Assembly: GCF_020410745.1 (NCBI RefSeq)
Contig: NZ_CP084528.1
Coordinates: 1,488,001-1,552,000, forward strand
Length of the DNA: 64,000 nucleotides
Source: Kaistella polysaccharea
GTDB lineage: Bacteria; Bacteroidota; Bacteroidia; Flavobacteriales; Weeksellaceae
Direction: 5' to 3'
In this document: piece by piece, positions 24,706 to 32,843 of the stretch
Layout of the letters: each line of letters starts with the position of its first letter
How positions within the stretch are numbered: the first letter of the stretch is position 1
Translations under genes and position numbers: made by a program
The notes under the pieces: generated by a model
What the model saw: only the letters and a program-made list of their open reading frames with translations
Told to the model about the DNA's origin: nothing
The model's database searches: none

Positions 24706-25866
24706 TTATGAGTTTTCGTAAATATGCTTCAGAATGTTTTGATCAACTTCAGTAAAGGGAACTTTTCTTCTCGCCATCGCCAATTCCGCAACTTCGTAGG
24801 CTTTTTCTAATTTGAATTTTTCATCGCCTTTCATTCCACCCCAGGAAAAATTATCAATTAAATTGGGTGGAAATCCGCTTTTGAAAATATTGGCTGCGAC
24901 GCCCACAACGGTTCCCGTATTAAATTGCGTATTAATCGCCGCTTTGGAATGGTCACCCATAATTAAACCCGCAAATTGTAATCCTGTACTTGCAAATTTT
25001 TTGGTTTTATAATTCCACAATTTTACAATCGCATAATTATTTTTAAGATTTGAAGAATTGGTATCTGCACCGATATTGCACCATTCGCCAATTACCGAGT
25101 TTCCGATGAAACCATCGTGCCCTTTATTCGTAAATCCGAAGATGACAATATTGTTGACTTCGCCGCCAACTTTACAATGCGGACCAATTGTAGTCGCACC
25201 ATAAATTTTCGCTCCTAAATTAAATTTAGAATCGTTGCACAACGCGATTGGACCACGAAGATTACAACCTTCCATCACCTCGGCGTTCTTACCAATATAT
25301 ATTTTTCCAGTTTTTGTATTTATCGTCGAAAATTCAATTTCTGCGCCTTCTTCTATAAACAAATCCTTCTTATCACCGAGAAAACCATTGGTTTCAGAAA
25401 GTAATTGAGACGATCTTCCTTTGGTTAATAATTCAAAATCGTAGTTTATTGCTTTTTCGTTATAGGTAAATAAATCAGTGGGTTGATTGAAAAACAAAAC
25501 ATCTTCTTCCACATCAGTCATTTTACTGATCTGATTCAGAGAAAAATTTTCCATATTAATTCTGGCCGCGATCAATTCATCTTTATAAACCAACGCTTCG
25601 CCCAATTGTAAATCTTTAATTTGTGCTAAAAGATTTTCGCTCGGTAAAAAATTAGGAACAATAAAAAGACTTTCTTTTGGTTCGTATTTTTTAAATTTCT
25701 CTTGTAAATAATCTTCTGTGAGATAAGAAACCTCCGAAGAACCCAATAACTTTTGCCATCTTTCAGAAAAAGTCAAAATACCGCACCGCATTTCTGCGAT
25801 CGGTCTGGTAAAAGTAAGCGGTAAAAAGTCTTCCCAAAACTGGGCATCTGAAAATACAAGTTGCAT
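24706..25866 (-). CDS. GlmU-like sugar nucleotidyltransferase/acyltransferase
   Basis: A 386-residue protein of the Bacteroidota GlmU-like type, thought to replace part of GlmU in UDP-GlcNAc synthesis. The first 180 residues replace the usual nucleotidyltransferase and include FWEDFLPLTFTRPIAEMRCG. The remainder is a left-handed beta-helix of hexapeptide repeats (KIYIGKNAEVMEGCNLRGP, IGEWCNIGADTNSSNLKNNY), as in acyltransferases. Sugar-nucleotide specificity cannot be assigned. Minus strand, alone between rpmE2 and trhO. Confidence 0.88.
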   Translation of the reverse strand: MQLVFSDAQFWEDFLPLTFTRPIAEMRCGILTFSERWQKLLGSSEVSYLTEDYLQEKFKKYEPKESLFIVPNFLPSENLLAQIKDLQLGEALVYKDELIAARINMENFSLNQISKMTDVEEDVLFFNQPTDLFTYNEKAINYDFELLTKGRSSQLLSETNGFLGDKKDLFIEEGAEIEFSTINTKTGKIYIGKNAEVMEGCNLRGPIALCNDSKFNLGAKIYGATTIGPHCKVGGEVNNIVIFGFTNKGHDGFIGNSVIGEWCNIGADTNSSNLKNNYAIVKLWNYKTKKFASTGLQFAGLIMGDHSKAAINTQFNTGTVVGVAANIFKSGFPPNLIDNFSWGGMKGDEKFKLEKAYEVAELAMARRKVPFTEVDQNILKHIYENS

Positions 25867-26004
25867 CGCGTTAGATATTAGTGGTTATAAATGAGATTTT
25901 AAATAACAATTTTTACATTATTTAGACAATAAAAATAAGATTTTATAATCAACTTTAAGGTTTGGGTGCCTTCTAAAATGTGATTTCTGACATCTAAAAA
26001 TAAT

Positions 26005-26036
26005 AAAAAAGTCTTTCAAAAAAATTGAAAGACTTT
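26005..26036 (-). terminator. Intrinsic terminator after rpmE2
   Basis: Minus-strand hairpin AAAGTCTTTCAA, T5 loop, TTGAAAGACTTT, followed by TTTATTA. Confidence 0.75.
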
Positions 26037-26057
26037 CGTATGGTAAAAATTCAAAAA

Positions 26058-26309
26058 TTATTTTGAGAATTTTTTGTACTTGTTCATGAATTTATCAACT
26101 CTACCTGCAGTGTCGACTAATTTCACTTTCCCTGTATAAAAGGGGTGAGAAGTTGAAGAGATTTCCATTTTTACCAATGGGAAAGTTTCTCCTTCATATT
26201 CAATTGTATCTTTGGTATCTGCAGTAGATTTGCAAAGAAACACCTCGTCGTTACTCATATCTTTGAAAACAACAAGTCTATAATTTTCTGGGTGGATTCC
26301 GTTTTTCAT
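26058..26309 (-). CDS. rpmE2: 50S ribosomal protein L31 type B
   Basis: Large-subunit protein of the B-subunit bridge. The 83 residues and the lack of CxxC pairs identify the zinc-independent type B form ([17 protein letters not shown] and [20 protein letters not shown]). Type B L31 often substitutes for the zinc form under zinc limitation; here it may be the only one, but this cannot be judged from the window. It has its own promoter and terminator. Confidence 0.97.
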   Translation of the reverse strand: MKNGIHPENYRLVVFKDMSNDEVFLCKSTADTKDTIEYEGETFPLVKMEISSTSHPFYTGKVKLVDTAGRVDKFMNKYKKFSK

Positions 26310-26384
26310 AACTTATTTTATTATTAATAATTAAAGCTTTGCTTTCGAAATAGTAATGGTATTTCTCTGCTAAATTTTAGACCG

Positions 26385-26415
26385 CAAAAGTACAATTAAT
26401 TTTTTAATCTGCAAA
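26385..26415 (-). promoter_or_regulatory. Promoter of rpmE2
   Basis: Minus-strand TTTG (26415-26412), 19-bp spacer, TACTTTTG (26392-26385), a complete Bacteroidota promoter. The leader would be about 70 nt. Confidence 0.82.
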
Positions 26416-26491
26416 CACAACACAGATTAAATTTACAATTCTTCACCTCAACATTTTTAATTAAATTTGAAAGCTCCGTATGATCACCCGA

Positions 26492-27892
26492 ATGAACAAA
26501 TATAAAATAATTCTCGCTTCTGCTTTTTTTCTGCTTTTAGCGCTTCTAAGCTGTAATAGAGACGACATTAATTTTGAAAATCCTACGAAACCTTTGCGGG
26601 TTTCCGCAGATACCGTTTTTTTGGATACCGTTTATAATCAAGTGCGGTCGGAAACGTATGCTGTGAAATTGTATAATGACGAAGATAAAGATATTTTAAT
26701 TCCGGAAATTTCTCTCGGAAGTGGTTCCGCCTCACTTTATCGAATTAATGTAGATGGGAAATCAGGCACAAATTTTAGTAATGTTCCTTTGCGCAAAAAA
26801 GACAGCTTGTACATCTTTGTGGAAATTGCACCCATTGCAAATGCTCCAGAAGCGATTGCTGAAGATCAAATCAATATAAAGACGACAGTCGGAAATCAGG
26901 AGATTACGCTCTTCTCCGTTGTTCAAGATGCTGAATTTTATATTGAAAGCAAGACCAACGAAAACATATTAACATCCAACACCACCTGGACGAATGAGAA
27001 GGCAAAAATTATATTTGGTCAACTTACACTGGAAGCCGGCAAAACATTAAATATAAAAAAGGGGACCAAAGTTTATTTCTTTAAAAATAGCGGATTAAAG
27101 ATTTCAAAAAACGCAAACCTCAATATTAATGGCGATTTAGGTAGTGAAGTCATTTTCCGGGGAGACCGTAATGATCCGCGTTATGATACTCTTCCCAAAA
27201 ACTGGGATCGCATTTACCTCGACGAAAATGCTCATTTAAATATGAATTACGCCAAAGTGTTTGGTGGCACAAGAGGTTTGGACCTAAATCATGCGACTGC
27301 TACAATTGAAAACAGTATTTTTCACACGCATCAGGAATACGGGATTTACGCCGTGAATTCGGTTATAACCGCAAAAAATCTCGTAATGAATAATTGTGGA
27401 GAAGCAGACTTCGGAATTTTTAAAGGCGGCACCTATAATATTATTCATTCTACACTCGCAAATTATTGGGAACTAAACGGATCGTCACCCGGACTTGGGT
27501 TGTACGCTACGAACGAATATAACAACGGAACTACTGCAGAACAAGGCGCACTCACGCTAAATATTCGAAATTCTATAATTTACAACAACCGCGACAACGC
27601 CGTTATTTTTAAACCTACGTCAGGACAAATTTTTAATTATCAAATTCAAAATACACTTTTGAAGTACGGCACCAATGCAGGTTTTACCTTCGATGGAAAC
27701 AGTAATATCCTTAATTCCATAAAAAATGAAGATCCAAAATTCCAGAATTATTTTACAGAAAAAATGAATTTAAGACTGAAAGATGATTCCCCCGCAAAAG
27801 GAAAAGGAAATATTACGGTTGCAGCAACAATACCTTTCGATCTTATGAAAATCTCTCGAATTACAAATCCAACGTTGGGTGCTTACCAATAA
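26492..27892 (+). CDS. Secreted lipoprotein with beta-helix repeats
   Basis: Start at the ATG of MNKYKIILASAFFLLLALLS; an in-frame ATG at 26480 would add four residues but leaves almost no leader after the TAAATTTG -7 box at 26462-26469. The lipobox is LLSC. The rest (about 445 residues) has a beta-sandwich-like start and then many right-handed beta-helix turns (LTLEAGKTLNIKKGTKVYFF, NLNINGDLGSEVIFRGDRND and an NSIIYNNRDNAVIF turn), as in parallel beta-helix adhesins and polysaccharide-binding proteins. No catalytic motif is seen. Confidence 0.82.
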   Translation: MNKYKIILASAFFLLLALLSCNRDDINFENPTKPLRVSADTVFLDTVYNQVRSETYAVKLYNDEDKDILIPEISLGSGSASLYRINVDGKSGTNFSNVPLRKKDSLYIFVEIAPIANAPEAIAEDQINIKTTVGNQEITLFSVVQDAEFYIESKTNENILTSNTTWTNEKAKIIFGQLTLEAGKTLNIKKGTKVYFFKNSGLKISKNANLNINGDLGSEVIFRGDRNDPRYDTLPKNWDRIYLDENAHLNMNYAKVFGGTRGLDLNHATATIENSIFHTHQEYGIYAVNSVITAKNLVMNNCGEADFGIFKGGTYNIIHSTLANYWELNGSSPGLGLYATNEYNNGTTAEQGALTLNIRNSIIYNNRDNAVIFKPTSGQIFNYQIQNTLLKYGTNAGFTFDGNSNILNSIKNEDPKFQNYFTEKMNLRLKDDSPAKGKGNITVAATIPFDLMKISRITNPTLGAYQ

Positions 27893-27928
27893 TTAAAATT
27901 TCCTATTTAAAAAACTGGCTGAATTATT

Positions 27929-28255
27929 ATGGAAATTACCAAACTACAAAATGAAGTTGATGAATGGATAAAAACGGTGGGAGTACGTTATTTTAATGAA
28001 CTTACCAATATGGCGATGCTGACCGAGGAAGTTGGCGAAGTTGCCCGAATTATTGCGAGACGATATGGCGAACAAAGCGAAAAAGAATCTGATAAAACGA
28101 AAGATCTCGGCGAGGAATTGGCAGATGTTCTGTTTGTTACTTTGTGTTTAGCCAATCAAACCGGCATAAATTTGCAGGAAGCATTCGACCGAAAAATGAA
28201 GAGTAAAACAGAAAGGGACCAAGACCGTCATCAGAACAACGAAAAACTGAAATAA
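27929..28255 (+). CDS. MazG-type nucleotide pyrophosphohydrolase
   Basis: All-alpha NTP pyrophosphatase; removes noncanonical or excess dNTPs. The 108 residues show the metal-binding EEVGEVAR motif (with the second helix GEELADVLFVTLCLA containing ExxD), the MazG pattern. It lies 36 bp after the beta-helix lipoprotein and 37 bp before aroA. A hairpin CTGCGC...GCGCAG at 28257-28278 lies between it and aroA but lacks a T-run. Confidence 0.92.
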   Translation: MEITKLQNEVDEWIKTVGVRYFNELTNMAMLTEEVGEVARIIARRYGEQSEKESDKTKDLGEELADVLFVTLCLANQTGINLQEAFDRKMKSKTERDQDRHQNNEKLK

Positions 28256-28292
28256 CCTGCGCAATCAATTATGCGCAGCGGAAAATGAAAAA

Positions 28293-29516
28293 ATGAAGCT
28301 GGAAAAATCAATATTAAAAGACAATGAAACCGTTGAAATCAGCGGTTCTAAAAGTATATCAAACCGCCTTCTCATCCTAAACAAACTTTTCGAAAATCTA
28401 ATTATTGAGAATCTTTCGAATTCTCAGGACACCCAGCTTGTGCAGAACGCGCTAACCAGTGATGACGAAATTATTGATGTTCATCACGCCGGAACTGCAA
28501 TGCGCTTTCTGACATCTTATTATGCAATTCAAGAAGGAAAAACTACGATTTTAACAGGTTCTGACCGAATGAAGCAAAGACCCATTACATTTTTAGTGGA
28601 TGCTTTGCGCGATTTAGGTGCTGATATTGCCTATGTCGAAAAAGAAGGTTTTCCACCTTTAAAAATAACGGGAAAAAGATTAGAAAATAGCACCGTTTCA
28701 ATTCCGGCAAATATATCAAGTCAGTTTATTTCATCATTAATGTTAATCGGTGCTAAGCTGGAAAACGGTCTTATCATTAAACTTGTAGGTGAAATCACGT
28801 CCCGACCGTATTTGGAAATGACTTTGAAAATTTTGAGAACCATTGGTATCAACACAGATTGGAACGATCAGATCATCGAAATTTCGCCGGGCATTCAAAG
28901 TGATAAAAATTCCCAAATTATAAAAGTGATGACGGAAAGCGATTGGAGTTCTGCATCCTATTTCTACTCGCTCGCCGCCATTGGCCGAAAATGCATTAAC
29001 TTACGATGTTTCCGCCCTTATTCACTTCAGGGTGATTCTGTGATTAAAGAAATTTACTGGACGTATTTTGGCGTAAACACCATTTCCGAAGGTGCTGACA
29101 GTAAAATCTCGCTCCTGCCAGAAAGTTCTTTCATTTTTCCGGAAAAAATAGAAATTAATATGAATGACTGTCCAGATATTGCACAAACATTGTGTGTTAC
29201 CGCCACAGCATTACAAATTCCTTTTGAAATTACTGGGCTTTCAACTTTAAAGGTTAAAGAGACGGATCGCCTTGTGGCTTTAAAAAATGAACTTTTCAAA
29301 ATTGGGTGCATCTCTGATATTACCGATGATTCAATTTGCTCCGTAAAATTCTTCGAACCCAATGAAACAATTATGATCGAAACTTACGACGATCACCGTA
29401 TGGCAATGAGTTTCGCACCTTTCTGTCTTATTAAAGGTCTCAATATTCAAAATAAAAAAGTGGTCGAAAAATCGTATCCTAAATTCTGGGAAGATTTCCA
29501 GCAAGTTCTGCAATAA
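28293..29516 (+). CDS. aroA: 3-phosphoshikimate 1-carboxyvinyltransferase (EPSP synthase)
   Basis: Joins phosphoenolpyruvate and shikimate-3-phosphate in aromatic amino-acid synthesis. The 407 residues include the substrate-binding ISGSKSISNRLLILNKL, the PEP-site HAGTAMRFLTSYYA, SDRMKQRPITFLVDALRD, the shikimate-binding TESDWSSASYF, and near the C-terminus KVKETDRLVALKNEL and TYDDHRMAMSFA. The active-site motif has HAGTAMR where many bacteria have NAGTAxR, as in other Bacteroidota. It is 15 bp before the SDR gene. Confidence 0.95.
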   Translation: MKLEKSILKDNETVEISGSKSISNRLLILNKLFENLIIENLSNSQDTQLVQNALTSDDEIIDVHHAGTAMRFLTSYYAIQEGKTTILTGSDRMKQRPITFLVDALRDLGADIAYVEKEGFPPLKITGKRLENSTVSIPANISSQFISSLMLIGAKLENGLIIKLVGEITSRPYLEMTLKILRTIGINTDWNDQIIEISPGIQSDKNSQIIKVMTESDWSSASYFYSLAAIGRKCINLRCFRPYSLQGDSVIKEIYWTYFGVNTISEGADSKISLLPESSFIFPEKIEINMNDCPDIAQTLCVTATALQIPFEITGLSTLKVKETDRLVALKNELFKIGCISDITDDSICSVKFFEPNETIMIETYDDHRMAMSFAPFCLIKGLNIQNKKVVEKSYPKFWEDFQQVLQ

Positions 29517-29531
29517 TTACTCTAAAAAAAC

Positions 29532-30320
29532 ATGACAATACTTATCACTGGTACTTCTGCCGGAATCGGTTTCACTTTGGCTGAATATCTCGGAAAAAAG
29601 GGACATATTGTTTTCGGTCTCAGTCGAAAAAATGTGGAATCTGACTATTTCAAAACAATTCCTACTGATATTACAGACAATTTACAAGTTCAAAATGCAA
29701 TTGCGGAGGTTTTAAAAACTGAAACAAGAATCGATGTTCTCATTAATAATGCCGGCATGGGAATGGTCGGGCCGGTTGAAGATTCTACGCAAGAGGAAAT
29801 ATTAAAATTATTTAATCTAAATCTGGTAGGCACTGTACAAATGATGACCGCAGTTCTACCACAAATGCGTGAACAAAAAATGGGTAAAATCATCAATATT
29901 TCCAGTATTGGTAGTGAAATGGGACTTCCCTTCCGCGGTTTTTACTCGGCTTCAAAATCTGCGGTAGATAAAGTAACCGAAGCAATTCGTTATGAAGTTT
30001 CACCCTGGAATATACAGACTTGCGCGCTGCATTTGGGCGACATCAAAACCAATATTGCCGAAAATCGGGTGAAAACAAAGGTTTCTAAACCTTACGAAGA
30101 AACTTTTAATCACGTATATTCCCTCATGAATTCTCATGTTGATCAAGGAACTGAGCCTTTGGAAGTTGCAGAATATGTTGAAAAACTTTTATTAAAGAAA
30201 ACCTGGAAAGCCCATTTCTATTTTGCGAAATTAGGTCAGCGAATCGGTGTTCCATTAAAATGGATGCTTCCCCAAAAATTTTACGAAAATTTAATGCGGA
30301 GATATAATAAAATCGATTGA
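29532..30320 (+). CDS. Short-chain dehydrogenase/reductase
   Basis: NAD(P)-dependent oxidoreductase of the classical SDR family, 262 residues. The cofactor motif is TGTSAGIGFTLAEYLG (TGxxxGIG), the structural NNAGMG follows, and the catalytic triad is S (INISSIGS), Y and K in YSASKSAVDK. The substrate is not evident. It is 15 bp downstream of aroA in the same direction. Confidence 0.93.
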   Translation: MTILITGTSAGIGFTLAEYLGKKGHIVFGLSRKNVESDYFKTIPTDITDNLQVQNAIAEVLKTETRIDVLINNAGMGMVGPVEDSTQEEILKLFNLNLVGTVQMMTAVLPQMREQKMGKIINISSIGSEMGLPFRGFYSASKSAVDKVTEAIRYEVSPWNIQTCALHLGDIKTNIAENRVKTKVSKPYEETFNHVYSLMNSHVDQGTEPLEVAEYVEKLLLKKTWKAHFYFAKLGQRIGVPLKWMLPQKFYENLMRRYNKID

Positions 30321-30553
30321 TTTCTTTCCAATAAAAAATTTGTAAGGATAACTTTAGAAAAGTTAGCGTGCGATCTTTTTAATATTATCACTTTTTCCCA
30401 TCGAATAAAAATGCAAAAAAGTCACGCCAAAATTGAGTAATTCCGGGCATTGGTTAACTGCCCAGATATCGCTCCATCGAGGACGAGGATTCTTTCGTTA
30501 AAAGCTTTATAAAGTGCGGTATTTTTATTTTTTTAGATAAAATTAAAAGAGAC
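30321..30553. other. Short intergenic stretch between SDR and homoserine dehydrogenase
   Basis: 233 bp between convergent genes. A GGGCA/TGCCC hairpin lies near 30444-30463. No coding frame; no T-run that would make a clear terminator. Confidence 0.5.
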
Positions 30554-32092
30554 TTATTTATTTTCAGACAATCTCAGAATATCTCCAAATACACCGCGTG
30601 CAGTCACTTTTGCGCCGGCACCGCCACCCATGATGACGATCGGATTCTCGCCGTAACTTTCGGTGTAGATTTCAAAAATATAATCTGAACCCTTTAATTG
30701 TCCAAGCGAAGAATTGGCCGGAACAGAAATTAGCTGAACATCAAGTTCTCCTTTTTCCTTCTGCAAATCGCCATGTAAATCTCCTACGAAACGGAGAACG
30801 TGATTTTCTTTTTGCTTCTGTTTAACTTCTTCAAAATGAGCATCTAAAACTTCTAAACTATTTAATAAATCATTTTTGTCAAGATTCACTAAATTTTCCG
30901 GAATTAAACTATGAACATTAATGTCGGAAAGTTCATTACTTAAATCAAGTTCTCTCGCTAAAATTAAAAGTTTTCGGGCGACATCATTTCCAGATAAATC
31001 TTCGCGTGGATCGGGTTCTGTAAATCCCTGTTCCATCGCTTCCCTTAAAATAGTAGAAAATTTCTCGTCCCGAACTGAAAAATTATTGAAAATATAACTG
31101 AGTGACCCAGAAAAAACACCTTTAATCCTGGTGATATTTTCACCTGACAAATGCAGTAATTTAATAGTATCAATTAAGGGTAAACCTGCACCCACATTTG
31201 TTTCATAAAGGTACTTTTTATTCCTTTTCTTTAGAACATTTCTAAAATCACGGTATTCTGAAATTGGCAGGGTATTAAAAATTTTATTAGAAGAAACCAG
31301 ATCGAAACCATTTTCGGCAAGACGCGTATAATTTTTCACAAAATCTTTACTCGCTGTATTATCAACAACGATAAGGTTTTCCAACTGGTGAAGCTGCGAA
31401 AACTGAATGAGAGACTCTACACTTGATTTTTCTTCTGAGACCAAGACCTCATCTGCCCAACTTTCATTGAAACCACTTTTGTTAAAGGCGATCTTGCGGG
31501 AATTGGCAACCGCTACAATCTTTAAATCGAGCTTTTTACGGTTTCGGATATCTTCAGATTTTTGTAAAACCTGGTCAATTAAAGTTGCGCCCACTTTTCC
31601 GTGGCCTATCATTGCTAAATGAACCGTTTTCGGTTTTGAGAAAATTTCCGCTTCGATGATGTTTTTAGCTTTTTCATCCTGAGAAGAAGTGACGACTATG
31701 TTGATTCTATTTTCGGCGGCAACTTGATTAAGAATTAATGGGAAAATATTATTTCTAGCGAGTTCAGACATTACTTTACTGAAATCCTTCGCAACAAATC
31801 CTAAGACCGAAACATTATTAATACTGAAAATCTGACTTACTTTTCCCGATTTTCTTTCTTTTATAAATTCGTCTATTAAACAGTTTACTGCTTTTTCAGA
31901 ATCCGTTTCATTAACCAAAACAGAAATTCCGTTTTCTACGGCTTGTTGGGAAATTACGCCGACACTGATTCTTGCGTAAGTGAGTGCTTTAAAAATTCTT
32001 CCATCGATTCCAACTTCTCCTAGAAAATCTTTTCCTTCGAATTTGATGATGGCTTTTTGTTTAAGAATCTTTATTCCTTCTTTATTTTTCAT
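30554..32092 (-). CDS. ACT-domain homoserine dehydrogenase
   Basis: A 512-residue protein. Residues 1-150 hold two ACT-type regulatory domains (IDGRIFKALTYARISVGVIS and FSINNVSVLGFVAKDFSKVM), followed by a homoserine dehydrogenase: the Rossmann motif MIGHGKVGATLIDQV (about residue 160), YLYETNVGAGLPLIDTIKLL, and FTEPDPREDLSGNDVARKLL carrying active-site residues. It looks like the C-terminal two-thirds of a ThrA-type aspartate kinase-homoserine dehydrogenase lacking the kinase. Its start overlaps the end of the decayed metX (ATGA-type). Confidence 0.88.
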   Translation of the reverse strand: MKNKEGIKILKQKAIIKFEGKDFLGEVGIDGRIFKALTYARISVGVISQQAVENGISVLVNETDSEKAVNCLIDEFIKERKSGKVSQIFSINNVSVLGFVAKDFSKVMSELARNNIFPLILNQVAAENRINIVVTSSQDEKAKNIIEAEIFSKPKTVHLAMIGHGKVGATLIDQVLQKSEDIRNRKKLDLKIVAVANSRKIAFNKSGFNESWADEVLVSEEKSSVESLIQFSQLHQLENLIVVDNTASKDFVKNYTRLAENGFDLVSSNKIFNTLPISEYRDFRNVLKKRNKKYLYETNVGAGLPLIDTIKLLHLSGENITRIKGVFSGSLSYIFNNFSVRDEKFSTILREAMEQGFTEPDPREDLSGNDVARKLLILARELDLSNELSDINVHSLIPENLVNLDKNDLLNSLEVLDAHFEEVKQKQKENHVLRFVGDLHGDLQKEKGELDVQLISVPANSSLGQLKGSDYIFEIYTESYGENPIVIMGGGAGAKVTARGVFGDILRLSENK

Positions 32093-32575
32093 TGATGATT
32101 TTATTTAAAATTTGAGTGAGTTGTTCGTATTCCATTAAGAACGCGTCGTGCACGTGATTGGATTTTATTTCGTGATAGAAAATATTTGCTCTAATTTTTC
32201 ATAACAGTTCGGCATTTCAAAAGCTGGGAAAAACTGATCAGAATCTACTGCGATGAGATGAATATTTGTAATATCCTTCGTTTTGAAATCTTGATAATCC
32301 TCCGTTACATCGCCATCGAAACCATTTCCAGGAATATTAAAGGATATGACAGCGTAGACATTGGTGTAAATTGTTTTACGTTCACCAACTATGCAATTCC
32401 ACCAGCCATTTTCATCGGCAACATTTGAATTTCCCCTCAAAGCCTGATTCTCCCAAATAAACGGCGCAGTATATAAAGGTTTTCCGAAAATTTGATACGA
32501 CAAATCGATATCTAGGGTTCTACCTGATACTAATTTTTGATTCTTGAGTTTGATACGTTGTAGCGAAGTTTTCAA
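32082..32575 (-). pseudogene. metX: Homoserine O-acetyltransferase (metX) remnant
   Basis: The start (MKTSLQRIKLKNQKLVSGRT) and N-terminal MetX segments are recognisable: GWWNCIVGERKTI and VISFNIPGNGFDGDVTEDY. After DFKTKD the frame jumps straight to the C-terminal IHLIAVDSDQFFPAFEM, so about half the protein, including the catalytic Ser region, is deleted. A frameshift follows (stop after FSITK at 32165), with the rest readable in the next frame as SNHVHDAFLMEYEQLTQIL. The remaining 3' end overlaps the homoserine dehydrogenase start, the normal operon arrangement. No functional enzyme can be made. Confidence 0.93.
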
Positions 32576-32843
32576 TTTTTTTATAAATTAAAATTGAAAA
32601 TGCTACCTGGGAAGGGTAATAAAAGTTTCTGTTATCTTCTCCCAATAAGGGATAGAATGTAGCACCTTCTTCGTTTCCGAAGGGTTGCCAAGGTATCTTA
32701 GAGTCTAATCTCTCCACCTTTCTTAATAACATTTTCAATATGTGAATGAACTTAATCAGCCGCAAAGGAAAGAATTAAATTGAAATCTCGCAAATTTTCA
32801 TTTTTTTTTAATTTCCTAATTTCGCGGCAGAAATTTTTTAAGG
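32576..32843. other. Spacer between the decayed metX and the glucosidase gene
   Basis: 268 bp with no recognisable gene. A minus-strand frame at 32520-32765 (81 codons) overlaps the start of metX and has no family resemblance, so it may be old coding DNA or chance. The plus-strand promoter of the glucosidase should lie here. Confidence 0.4.

Noticed and set aside
28257-28278. CTGCGC/GCGCAG hairpin between the MazG-type gene and aroA as a terminator
   Set aside because: No T-run follows on the plus strand and the downstream gene is close; it may be a processing or attenuation site but evidence is too thin.
32520-32765. 81-codon minus-strand frame upstream of metX
   Set aside because: No family similarity and it overlaps the metX start; could be a further decayed gene, but nothing supports a function.
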